The position numbers and the translations under genes were made by a program. From Hypoxylon rubiginosum (lineage: Eukaryota > Ascomycota > Sordariomycetes > Xylariales > Hypoxylaceae), in the NCBI GenBank assembly GCA_902806565.1, contig CADCXA010000006.1, positions 2,604,001 through 2,668,000 on the forward strand: a DNA stretch of 64,000 nt, given 5' to 3'. A model generated the notes under the pieces. The model was not told where the DNA came from. It made no database searches and was given only the letters and a program-made list of their open reading frames with translations. Of this stretch, positions 35,301 through 46,491 are shown one piece after another. Positions within the stretch are counted from its first letter, which is position 1. Every line of letters begins with the position of its first letter.

Positions 35301-36168
35301 ATGTCAGACGCTCCGGAGAAGCAACATCAGTGCGATGTCTGTGGTAAAGGCCAAGGAGACGGTGCCACAGTCAAACTTTGCGGGGGGTGCAAGTCCCGTT
35401 CATTTTGTGGTATGGAGTTTTCGTTCTCTCTCATTCTATCAACGCAGTTAATTTGCTAAGACTGCCGTCGATAGGAACAACGTGCCAGCAGAAAGACTGG
35501 CCGTCACACAAGGAAGACTGCCTTACCAAGTCGGCGGAAGTTGCCGCTGCGGAGGGAAAGAAATGGTACGACCGGTACCGGAAGTGCAAAGATGGGACAC
35601 AGCACTTCGGAGAACTGGAGCTCATTACCTGGGGCGGCCGTGACCCAACCTTCGGCGAGGAAATTGGCTGGGGCAACTGTGTTGTGTCGGAATCGGCAGA
35701 CCTAAAGCGAAGGTATGAGGAGCAGTTCAAGTCCGACGATGTCCAGATGTACGGATATTGGCCACAAGCATTTCGATGGACCTGCTGCGGACTCTCTGGT
35801 GACCAGCGCATGGGGGTAAGTCGACTTTGAGCCATCTCCCGTTCTTCCTTTCCACTCCGTCTTGGACATTATGGTTTACTTGGTCGAGAGGAATTTCCTC
35901 CCAAGACATCAGCCGTATTCCAGTGTAAAGAATGGCAGAAAAAGCAGTCGCTGACCCTCGACAGTGTGACCACCACGGTACTGGTCCGGATCCTTGTCAG
36001 TGCGACTTCTGCCATATGGGTAAGGCGTTACCGGATAGTATCTATAAGAAAGACAAGGTCGAGCGTCGTGGTTTGAAACTCTCCCGTGGCCCTGATAGAC
36101 GCTCGTTCAACCCAGCCAGAGCGGCAACTGCAGATGTTATGCGAACCTTCCTCGGCATGCCGGAGTAG
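35301..36168 (+). CDS. MYND zinc-finger protein
   Basis: Three exons (35301-35409, 35475-35815 and 35965-36168) encode 217 aa. A complete MYND finger occupies residues 11-52: C11-x2-C14-x12-C27-x2-C30-x5-C36-x3-C40-x7-H48-x3-C52, with intron 1 falling inside it right after Cys36. MYND fingers bind zinc and usually mediate protein-protein contacts. The middle region, with EELQF-like acidic and aromatic residues (HFGELELITWGGRDPTFGEE), is typical of a small fungal MYND family. The end has a second Cys/His group (CDHHG...PCQCDFCHMGKALP). There is no SET domain, so it is not a methyltransferase of the SMYD type. The start codon lies only 88 bp after the right arm of the foldback element, so that element may form part of its promoter or leader. 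Confidence 0.82.
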
Positions 36169-36612
36169 TAAAGCGCTTTGAAGCTGGTATCTAACCATCC
36201 CTTGCCTCCATTTCAATGCATATCACATTACTACAAGATAGCTTCTTTTGTTGGGGTGGTGGTTGCTAGACAAGAGCATAAAGGGCTCTTCCTGTATGCA
36301 TATTCCCCCCTCTCCTATATGCGATAGAACGAGCCGCGTCAATTCAAACTCAAGTCACTGTTTAAAAGACCAATAACATGATATTTGACTAGTTTGAAGA
36401 TTGTTCAGTTCCGTTACTGAACCATATATGTCGTGCGGCAAGGGGCCTTAGGTATATTGTATGTTCTCAGAGAGTATATAGTGTATTAACTAGATTGTAC
36501 CTGCAACGCAGCAATGCACCTCCAATAATAAATCCTAGATCTGTTTATACCAAGAATATGTGCCGGCTATCACATGTTCAAGGGGGAGGAAGGGTTCGAA
36601 AGAAAATGCTCG
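36169..36612. other. Short intergenic spacer between convergent genes
   Basis: A 444-bp spacer between the stops of the MYND gene and the secreted TVT-repeat gene. It holds their two 3' flanks; nothing else is seen. Confidence 0.6.
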
Positions 36613-38146
36613 CTACGGCTTGGCGGTTGCCATTATCTGATCGGCGCCATACGAGCCTCCATTCATCCAACAGGACGTAGCGCTGACCTTGTTCGTTGAC
36701 GTCTCATATTTGGTTTCCCCGACCCAGACAGTAGCTTCTATATGAGTTGTAGAATACTTAATGTCCGTTTGGGTGACAGTGGCGAATGGTCTAGTAATGG
36801 TCACAGTAGTTCCTGGCCTATTGTCGTCGCAGACCGTAGAAGGGGCAGGTGTTCTGGAAATGTGGTTGTTAGCTACATCGCACAATACTACCAGTCCCAC
36901 TGCGCCGTTTCTAGGAAGGGACACGTTAAGTTCCGCTTACATGGTCGCCGTAACTGTTCGGTAGACTGCGGGCTTGTTAGTCTCACGATCTTCATTCGAG
37001 ACACAATTATTCTCCTTTACTCACCATCTTCCGTCGTAGTCGTAGCCGGTACTGTAGTTACACTTGTACTTGTGACAGTATATGTAGTTTCTGTGACCGT
37101 CACCGTAGTTGCTGCTACGGCGGCTACGGCTGCTACATTGCGCTTCTCCGTCTTTATGACTGTGTCAGGTACGCCCAGAGCTCCGCCATGGCCTGGCGGT
37201 AAGCAGGAAAGTCCTATACATATCGTAGGTTGAGGGTCGGGTATTGTAAATGATTTAGTCGTTAGATAATGGCAGGACGCCGTCTTAGTTACCGTGACGG
37301 TAGAGTGACTTGTTACCTTCTTGTCTGTGACCGTTCGGGTGATCGTGTATATGCTGGTGACTGTTGGTGCCTTGGGCGTAATCGTTACCGTTTGAGTAAT
37401 CCCAGCGCAAGGTGCTGTCACAGTCCCGGGCGCGAGAGTCACGGTCGCGGTCTGGGAAATCGTCCTATATATCGCTACGACGGAGTTAGACTTAGAGCAT
37501 AGAGCAGCGGAAAGGATAGAGCAAAAGTACTTGATGCGGGAGGAGTGCTAGTTACTCCAACTACTACGGTTGGTGTTGCCTATAGCATGATTAGCATTCC
37601 GGACCTCGAAGTATTTATCGATCTTTACGCAGAATAACATATGCCTACAGTGATGGTGATGGTAGCCGGAGTGCCGACTGTGAGAGCGATAGTTCTCTGA
37701 ACTCCAATAGAAGTACCCTGTATGGTGATTTTATATAAACCAGAGGTCATGTCGGAGTATTTTATTTCACTAGAGGAAAATAAGACTTTTATCAACGCTG
37801 GATTGGAACTGGAGTCTCTCACCATGTTGAAGTAACTTGTTCCCCAGCAGGTGTTGTGCTGACGGCCGAGCATGGATGCTGGTTGCCACTAGGGTCGAGA
37901 AGAATCGGCTTCACAGTCTCTTGGTCGCATCCTAGCCATTGTCAGTACGATAGTATCATGGCCAACGCATAGAGTCATTGCGGTACCTTGGAATATCGTG
38001 GTAAATGTGAAGTTATCGCTCGAGGATGCGTCGATGTCGTACGAGCCGCCATTCACGTAATCAACGCCGTAACTGCTGCAAGCGGCCAAGGCCCTTAGGG
38101 TGAAGAGGCCTATGACCAGCCAGAGGCTCCGGACATTGAGAGACAT
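36613..38146 (-). CDS. Secreted Thr/Val-rich (TVT-repeat) fungal protein
   Basis: Seven exons on the minus strand close exactly in frame: 38146-37987, 37931-37823, 37769-37649, 37579-37531, 37474-37025, 36965-36941 and 36853-36613 (384 aa). A signal peptide covers about residues 1-22 (LWLVIGLFTLRALA). An N-terminal domain of about 110 residues follows with CSSYGVDYVNGGSYDIDASS, DNFTFTTIFQGCDQETV, PILLDPSGNQHPCSA and YKITIQGTSIGVQRTIALTV. The rest is Thr/Val-rich with TVTVT-type runs, rich in O-glycosylation-type residues, plus paired cysteines (TAPCAGITQTVTIT, TASCHYLTT, PTICIGLSCLP). I recognise a conserved fungal secreted family with this start and TVT tail; it has no known function and is presumed to be an extracellular or wall protein. 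There is no GPI-type C-terminus; the protein ends hydrophilic. One exon is just 25 nt. Confidence 0.75.
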
Positions 38147-40144
38147 GTTGAATGCTTACGATTACCTGCCCAGGTAACAAGTATGTACCGCGAGCTTTAG
38201 ACTACCATGAATCGGAAGAAAACTGTAGTAGATGAGATGCTGGGCGAGTGGTCTTTTGTAGTCCCTGTAGTCTACAAGACTAATCTAACGAGAAGACCAA
38301 TATCAATATCAGACAGCCTCGTGGTTTCTAATAATAGCAAGAGAGGAGTCCCAAAAGGCTATGAATGCTACCAGATAGGTGTCGGCGCTGTGCACCTAGA
38401 ACCACACATCATGTGCTACTAGATCCATTCGGTCAAGGGCCGCTCCAAGGTGACGTGACACCATATAGGCTTAATTCAGCTTGCACGATGGACGTTTCTA
38501 GACCTTGGAGAATCGACGTGCCTAGATGAGGCTTCTGCCTAGACTAGAATATTAATTGTCGAACGAGATCTATAGGGCGCTAGCAGGAGACGAGGTCCTG
38601 TTCCTTCGATTGGCTCGTACGTAGTAGAAATGTATCAGAATTCTTAGATGTGTTAGGGTTGACATCCTCCCTGAATATTGAAGAAGATGCTGACTGACTG
38701 GCATGCTTGGGTAAGGTAGGTAGGTATTTTGCCAGAACCCCCCCTGGTCGCGATCCGTGGGTAGGTGAGTTGAGGCTAATTCGGAGTACCATAGAAAATT
38801 GCAGCCAGGAAAACGCACGGCGAGTAAAACTCCTAGTTGCATGGCAATTTCGGAATTATGTCACGTTGCATTTCAGACAGAGGCGTATACAACTAGGTCA
38901 GTAGTCGTCATAGCCCCGAACCTATCATGGGGACTCTATATCCAGTTACAGAGTAGACGTCGAGAGCTGGGGAGGTGTTGCCGTACTGTGGTATGCTATA
39001 GTGCCGTTACAAGTTCTTGACATCTTGAGAAGTAAAGCTACGGTCCGGCACCTAAAACCATCACCAATGTAAATACTGAATACGAGAAACCTATAACCGA
39101 TCTAGGCTCTTATTTGTTCTAAGAGCTTCTGCAGGCGGCGGGCGCGCGGATGGCGTGTGCAATACTGTTTCTAGCGACGTTGCAGGCCCTTGATCGAGTC
39201 CAGCCGGGCAGTACGCATGTCTATCCTCCTTCCAAGTCAGCTCGATTCCGAAAAGCTCATTGTCGCGATAGGTCTTCAAGTAACCCAACCATATTACCTC
39301 ACTGGCCAGAGCGATCGCGTAGTTCGCGGTGTGACCACGAAGTGGCATCCAGTTTACCAAATAACTTTCTCGACTGCGGTACCTTCTAAAGGATGGGTGT
39401 ATCATATAGGTGAAATGCCCCTTTATCTACACTAAGCCCTCGTACATCGCGTACATATCGCGTACGAGACGTCGAAGAGTAACCTTGGGATGCCAAAGGA
39501 AAATGAGTTGCCTACGTAAGCAGAGCCGAGATGTCCCTGGCTCAGTCCGCCGACCTTAATGTAGGTAAGCGTTCTTATTCGATCCCGGGATCCTAGCTGA
39601 CGGCTCGCGGCATGTTTCCCTCGCATTGTCTGAGAAATGCCTGGTCTAGGCTTCCATTTTCCACCAAGTATACGGACTGCCCGAATTTAGTCTGCGTCTT
39701 CTGCGTGTGCATGAAGAGCTTCGGGGGTATTAGGCTCACTTAGTAAAGATGCACCGAAATATCCCATGGAAGATGGGCGAGATACGCGATTAACGATGTA
39801 TGGAGAACATATTTTGAAGGTGAAGGGAAACGCGTCAAAAGAAGGGTAACAGGTACAAGGTATGTTAGGTAGGATATGTAATATGTAGTATGCTCATTTC
39901 AAAGACTTATTCGCCATAGCGGGTGTACATAGAAACCCATTTGTCAGCAAGCTGGGGTCACTGTCTAAGTACTTCTACTGCTTCACCCCCTATTCTTAAG
40001 TTATACGATACTTTTCAGGTTCACCTATACATAGGCATAAATCTTCAAGATCACCAATCGAACCGTTGGCGTCTCTTGATACCTGGTAACAAGCTTTATT
40101 ATGAACACGCCCATAGCTTAGGTCGTTCATAAATCTATCTAAGG
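38147..40144. other. Intergenic region between divergent genes
   Basis: A 2-kb region between the divergently transcribed secreted-protein gene and the second Zn2Cys6 gene. It should hold both promoters. Frames of up to 104 codons exist but none is recognisable. Confidence 0.5.
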
Positions 40145-42483
40145 ATGGAGACGAGCTCCCGCCGCAAGGCATGTATGTCGGTCACATTATCTACTTCGTT
40201 AGGTTATCACTGATCCTTTTTCATCCACAAGGCGATACATGCTTCAAGAAAAAGCTTAGGTGCGATATGCTAAGGCCGGCGTGCTCAAATTGTTTGCTTT
40301 ACGATGTACGATGTAGCACAACTACTGTCCGAAGGAGAACGGCACCGGCTGTAGCAACTCCAGCAGAGACGCCTCGGGCAAGCTCTGCTATGGATAGCGA
40401 TAGCCTTGAAGCCCGCCTTGCGCGGATCGAGGCCAAGCTAGACAAGCTCGGTGATATTGGCGACACCACGCCACAAGACCAGCCGTTGGATTGCACGCCG
40501 GGCCAAGACAAGGGGGTTACCGTCTCATCAACGAACCCTCCCCCGGCGCAACCGGGTACGGATATACTAGAACCGCACCAAGACCATAGCATACCGCCGC
40601 TTACCGAGATACTCCCGGTTGTGGAAGACTATTTCCGCGATTTTAATTTCGCCTTACCCTTATTCCGCCAACAGGAGTTTATGCGAATGCTATACGATTT
40701 CTATTTGGAGAGGGAGAAACCTAAAAGGCTAGGGGCCTCTTGGGCGGCTATAAACGTAGTCCTTGCCATTGGTTATCGTATGCGCACCATCGAGACCAAC
40801 GACGTCGCAATTGGATTTGATGATCGGAAAGTTAAGAAATGCATTGACAATGCTCAGAAAGAACTCGATGAGCTTGTGACCCGAGAAGAAGACACCCTCG
40901 GGATTCAAGTTGTCCTGGGTCTAGCTAGTAAGTGTACATCCGAGATGGCCTACGAATATAGCCTCTTTTTTCTCTCGGAGCTTTGAGTAGCATCTTCTAG
41001 TCTGCCCGGACAGCTATTGGTTCATGGACTCTCCTACTTTCACGGACTGGTTGCTAACTTATGGCGGCGTAGTACTCTTCCAAACAAATACTGACCAAAA
41101 ACCAGCGTCGGTCTTGATCGGAACCGCTGTTCGGCTAGCCCATAGGCTACAGCTTCACGTAAAATCCTCAGTATCCAGCTTTCCGCCTGAAGTTACACGA
41201 CATAGAAGCAACATATTTTGGCTTTGCTACTCCTTAGACAAGGTGAATCATGTAGTCTTACCACCTTTGTCGTCCTTAGAGACTGACCGGAATTAGGACG
41301 TCAGCCTTCGTGGGAGAATTCCGTCCATCCAGAATGATGAAGACGTGGACCTAGATCTTCCGAGAACGGAGCTGGGAGATGAGGACATGTGTCTTCGAAG
41401 TATCGATGGGTGTTCACAGTTTAATTATCTGCGTGCGAGAGTCCAACTCGCCTATGTGGAAGGGAAAGTCTATGACTACCTGCTTAGCAATCGGTCGACG
41501 AAGCTCTCACGAGAAGCTCGTGAGGAGAGGATCTCACATCTTTCTAGACTTCTCGACCAATGGCTACAGGCAATGCCAGCACCGTTCCGGCTGGGTATTA
41601 TCACGCAGACTCTCGAAAAGGCACCACTAACCCATGTGGTCTTTCTGTATCACACTTACTTGATGTGTCTGACTACGGTGCTTGGCCTCTACTCCTTCGA
41701 AGCACCCTGGATCAAGTCGATCAACAAATCCAGCAGCGAGGTCCTTCGTAACTTCGACAGCCATGCGCAAATCTGTATGAGAAACCACCATCCTGAACTA
41801 TCACATTCCTGGGCCACATGCGTTAGCATTAGCCGCGACTGCTTGAAGATATTAGATACCGAATCTTACAGCGGCTGCAACTTATGGTGAGTACCTAGAT
41901 AATTCACCAACTATGCCTCGCGGGGAAACTGAAGATATCCCCTTCTAGGTTGAGCAGCTGTGCCTATTTTTCTGCCTTTATTGTTCTGTTAGCCAACATA
42001 GTTTATTTCCCTTCGGACGAGCTGGTGGACTACGATCGGAGGCTGACCTCGCGCACTATGGGTCGTATGGAGAAGCTGCTAGCATATACGAAATCGGCAG
42101 CTTTCCAGAAACTTCACATAGTCCTCGCCGGCCTAGAGCAAGCGGCGGATTTCGCAGCCAGTCGGGCCAAACCTATCGCTCAGGCTCACGAGCCTACGTC
42201 GCCTGGTATCCAGCCGCAGTACACCTCGTACTCCCCCGCTACACCGTTTGGGGCGTTTTCCGATTACATTAACCAGGTACCAGTGAGTGGTTTTCGTACG
42301 GCGTGCTAGGCGTTCGAGGAATGTAGCTAAACGATTTCCAAATTTGCTCAGGCTGAAATGCCGACCCCTAATTCTGCATGGCTCCGCGCCTCGGCCCTCG
42401 AAGCGTCCGGCGTAGACCTGACCGGGTTCGACTTCAACGAGCAACTTTCGTCACCGGCATTTATGCGCGAGTTTTCTAATTGA
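40145..42483 (+). CDS. Zn2Cys6 transcription factor with fungal-specific regulatory domain
   Basis: Six exons close in frame: 40145-40172, 40232-40927, 41073-41242, 41297-41886, 41949-42276 and 42352-42483 (647 aa). The short first exon encodes METSSRRKA plus the first base of the first zinc ligand. The cluster is classical: C10-x2-C13-x6-C20-x6-C27-x2-C30-x6-C37. A coiled coil follows (SLEARLARIEAKLDKLG), then the fungal transcription-factor domain: LPLFRQQEFMRMLYDFY, PASVLIGTAVRLAHRLQLH, NIFWLCYSLDKDVSLRGRIPSI and QDDDxDxxLP-like NDEDVDLDLP. This is the layout of many pathway-specific regulators; the target is unknown. The 145-nt second intron is the least certain junction, but it restores the GLAILFQTN continuity typical of the family. 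No biosynthetic genes flank it closely. Confidence 0.83.
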
Positions 42484-43402
42484 GGAAGAGACGGCAAAAA
42501 TACTGGCACTAGATTCCGACTTGGCGTATTCATCATCGACTACCTACTTTGGTACCTAGGTAGGTAGGTAGGTAGGTAGGTAGTAAGTATAGTACATTAG
42601 GGATCACCAGTATAAGAGGTCAAGGAAGACGTTGCCGAACATTGAGACAGAATCAAACAGGCTGACAGGTAGGACGATAATGTACCTACCTACCTAGTAA
42701 CCAGGCAGCCAGGTGACTAGAGGTAGCTGGAAATTCTAGAATTAATAAGCCTCCAACTACATATACCAGTGGTGATAGTACCTCACCTAGGAGGGTATAT
42801 GTACATGTACCAGGTAGGTATGTACATTGTAGTCGATATCTGATAGGTTCCTGTATCTCTTGAAAGGAGTAGTGTGGGTCTTGCGAAGCCCCTGGCCCTC
42901 CAGTGGCAGCCCTGACAGCCCTGATAGAGGGGATAGCCCTGATAAAGGGGATAGCCCTGATAGCCCTGGTGAATGAATGGGTGATGTCATGAGTTTTGGA
43001 ACAAGCATAGCTCCGACCACTGAGAAGCTTCGGATTACCACTCTTGCAGTCTTTCCGTACAAGGACCTTAATTAATGCATTACGACACGACACCGACATT
43101 GGAACGCCAACATGAATACGGTATGGACATGGAATCATTCGAGAGTGTTCAATCCTTTCCCTTGATTCCTTAAACCACTTGACCCCTTGACCCCTCACTC
43201 CCCAAGTCTTATCGCGTGCTTACATAGTAGTTGATTGCGTGTGTATGCCGTCTCCCTATCTCCCCGTCTGCCTCCCTGTCTCCTCACCGTTTTCATTCCT
43301 GTCTGACAGATAATTGGTAATACGGTATTCCTGTCCCTTGTCTTTTCTCTTTTTGTTTCGAGTCTTCCCATCCGCATCCCCTCCTTTTCAATAATTCGTT
43401 TC
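42484..43402. other. Intergenic region with repeats
   Basis: No gene is seen. It contains a (TAGG)n run at 42557-42583, TACCTACCTACC at about 42684, and repeated GATAGCCCTGA units at 42912-42976, where a unit of about 18 bp recurs. The last part is CT-rich, as expected for the leader of the following gene. Confidence 0.55.
42557..42583. repeat. (TAGG)n microsatellite
   Basis: An uninterrupted tetranucleotide run beginning CTAGGTAGG, the longest of the TAGGTA-type tracts in this window. Confidence 0.9.
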
Positions 43403-45269
43403 ATGAATTCTGCAAGAGCCCTATTCTTGAAACTTACGATAGCCCGTGCTATTCCAAAGCCCAGGCCTCAGCCCAGTCTTAAGTTACAATCGAGTAGTTC
43501 TAGGTCAATATCCGTGTCCGCAATTAGAGCCATGCCTCAGTTCAAACTGAAAGATGTGTCTTCGCTGTCACTGCAGCTGGGCGAGAAACAGGAGGTCGAA
43601 GTCGAAGGTGTCGACGGTGGCAAGGTCCTTCTCCTAAATGCTGGCGGCAAGATCCAAGCCACGGGACCCAAGTGCACTCATTATGGAGCACCTCTTGTGA
43701 ATGGCGTCTTGACTAAGGCTGGACGATTGACCTGTCCATGGCATGGAGGTTAGTCCCCCCCTCCCTTTCGGAACCCTTTCTCTTCCTTCGCCCTCTTTTA
43801 TGTCGGTGCTGGTCCTAGGCGACTAACGTTGCCATCTCTGGCCCCTTGTAGCCTGTTTTAACGGTCAAACCGGTGATATCGAGAATGCCCCTGCTTTGGA
43901 CGCCTTGCCGGTCTTCAAAGTTGTCGAGAAGGATGGCGCTGTCTATATTGAAGGTGACAAGGCCACAATCAAAGCGGGAAGACGGAAGCCGAACTTCAAA
44001 TGTGGCGTCAGCGGCGGAGCTCTAGCTGGCAAAGTCGTCGTAGTTGGCGGAGGTAGCGGAGCGATTGGCGCCGTGGAGGGTCTGAGAGAAAAGGGATTCT
44101 CCGGGCCTATTACCTTGATCACTAACGAAGGGTATCTACCCATCGATCGCACCAAGCTGTCAAAGGCCTTAATCACCGACCCCGCCAAGATCCAGTGGAG
44201 GGACGAGGAGTGGTTCAAATCCGGATCGGTCGATATAGTGCACGACGAAGTTGTCGACGTCGACCTTGTCAACAAAGCAGTGATTACTAAGGGCAAGGAA
44301 AGATTCATATACTCCAAACTAGTCCTAGCTACCGGTGGTTCGCCGCGGAATCTACCCGTGCAAGGGTTCAAGGTGCTCGAGAACATCTTCCTCCTAAGAA
44401 CAGTCCATGACACGAAGAAGATTGTCGACGCCATTGGCGAGAAGGGCAAGAAGATTGTCATCGTGGGCAGCAGTTTCATCGGCATGGAAGTAGCAAATGC
44501 GACAGCTGCTGACAACGATGTTACTGTAGTTGGTCAGGAGAGTGTCCCACTGGAGAGGGTGATGGGTAAGGAAGTGGGCGCCGGACTGCAAAAGGGACTG
44601 GAAGGCAAGGGGGTCAAGTTCCACATGTCAGCGGGCGTGGACAAAGCCGAGCCGTCTGGTTCCAACCCGTCCAAGGTTGGCTCGGTGCACCTGAAGGATG
44701 GTACCAAACTCGAAGCTGACCTGGTCATTTTGGGAGTCGGTGTGGCACCTTCGACGGGATATCTCAAGGAGAACAAGGTGATCCGACTGGAGGAGGACGG
44801 GTCGTTAAAGACGGACGAGAACTTCCTAGTAGCGGGGCTGAAGGACGTGTACGCAATTGGTGACATCGCGTTGTATCCTTACCACGGCCCCGGCGGTCAG
44901 GGCAATTACACTCGGATCGAGCATTGGAATGTGGCGCAAAACCAGGGGAGAGCAGTGGCGCATCACATCGTCAACCCGTCGTTGAAGGCGGATTTCTTCA
45001 CCCCGATATTCTGGTCGGCGCTTACGGGACAGCTGCGATACTGCGGCAACTCGATGAACGGGTGGGACGAGCTTGTATTGCAAGGCAACGCGGGCGAAGG
45101 CAAATTTGTAGCATATTACTGCAAGGGCGAGACAGTGGTAGCAATGGCGTCGATGGGGGTGGACCCGGCTATGGCCAAGTCGGCGGAGCTCATGAAGCTA
45201 GGCGCCATGCCATCCAAGACTGACCTCAAGGGCGGTTTAGACATCTTGAATGTCCCGCTGCCAGCATAG
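43403..45269 (+). CDS. Rieske / AIF-like FAD-NAD(P) oxidoreductase (AIFM3-type)
   Basis: Two exons (43403-43748 and 43852-45269) encode 587 aa. The first 40 residues are Arg/Ser-rich without acidic residues and look like a mitochondrial targeting sequence; an internal Met44 could give a shorter form. A Rieske [2Fe-2S] domain follows, with its ligand boxes CTHYG and CPWHG; the intron splits the codon right after CPWHG. Then comes the pyridine-nucleotide disulphide-oxidoreductase fold: VVVGGGSGAIGAVEGLR (FAD), KLVLATGGSPRNLP, IVIVGSSFIGMEVA (NAD(P)) and DVYAIGDIALYP (FAD). The C-terminal reductase cap is present (WSALTGQLRYCGN). This fusion matches AIF-like/AIFM3 proteins and resembles Rieske-type ferredoxin reductases. 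A redox role is expected; a cell-death role is unproven in fungi. Confidence 0.9.
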
Positions 45270-46491
45270 GTGTGGCGGTAGTGGTACTTTTTGTGTAGCG
45301 TACAGGCAAAAAAAAAAGGGGTAAAGGGTTTGTCTAGATTGTGTTATTCAGGCACAAGACACAAGGAGGTTTTAGTCGGGGAATCATCTGTAATAAAGAA
45401 GCCAGCGAGCGCAAATTGGAACCATACATAGATATCTAGTCATGGTTGTGTTTCCTTTTTTTCTTCTTCCAATTATGAATATGAATATGCAATTATTTGA
45501 TCGTGGCTGCATGGCAGGAGGTGCACTACAGCTCTAATGCCAAACATGAAGGGTACATGTACCTAAGCTGCGAAGGTACGTTACCAAGTACATATGTATC
45601 TTGAGGTTGTGGTGCGTCATCACACATGTCTATTCAATTCAATACCCTGGTCGAATATCGAGTGTCGCGACAGCTCCCGCCTACCTGCCTACCTGTCTAC
45701 CTGGTTTGTACATAGGTACCTATCCTTTTCCCCATCTATGACTTATTATATACCTCTATAGGTAAACGACTCTTAGGTTGTCCTTTGGATGTATAATGCG
45801 TTTTTAAGAGAGCATGTATGATGGATGTTCAATACATAACATGGGAATTCTGATTAGATACCAAAGTTAAAGAAGCACCTACCTAATAAGAGAAGAGTAA
45901 ATCCCCTCGCCCCCTCCCCCCACTTGATGAATTGATCCAAACAGCCAAGTTAAATCATCTCCACTCTACTCTCACCTGTCCCACCTGTCCCACCTGTCCC
46001 ACCTGTCAGGAACCAGACGCGATATCCAAATACCTACTTCGTACCTGCCTACCTAAACTTCCTTACTTCATCTTTAATTACTACCTCATGTTGTACATAC
46101 AGTATTACTGGATTCAACTCTCTTTTTCTTCCTTTTTATCCTCCTCACTTTTTGTTTCTTACCTTTTTTGCTTATGCTTATCTTAACTTACCTACCCCTA
46201 TTCCCTAGTCTCTGGTTTCATATGTATGTGATCAGTACATATATACATTTATTAGAGACATAGATCAAATCATCTCGAACCTTTTTCTTTTCTTTTCCGG
46301 ACACCCCGAACGGCGCGATTGCCTACTCGCTCCACTCACTCTCACTTCCCTACCTACCCATTCGCTTGATTAGGATACGCGAACCAAAGAAGCCTATCTT
46401 CACCCTTTAACCCTCTCGACTCCATAATTCAGCATGCTGATCGCCCAGCTGAGCGCGCGCAAAGGAGACGGAGCGACTCTGCGTTATCTCC
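45270..46491. other. Intergenic region with a 9-bp tandem repeat
   Basis: A 1.2-kb gap between two plus-strand genes. Four copies of CACCTGTCC (the last one imperfect) lie at 45973-46007, and TACCTA/TAGGTA words are frequent. No coding frame is supported. Confidence 0.55.
45973..46007. repeat. CACCTGTCC tandem repeat
   Basis: Four consecutive 9-bp units; the fourth ends in A rather than C. Confidence 0.9.

Noticed and set aside
38207..38422. 71-codon plus-strand frame
   Set aside because: Short, unsupported by any motif, in the probable promoter region of the secreted TVT-repeat gene.
42912..42976. CRISPR-like repeat spacing
   Set aside because: The repeated GATAGCCCTGA units are contiguous and imperfect with no unique spacers; this is a minisatellite in a eukaryotic genome.
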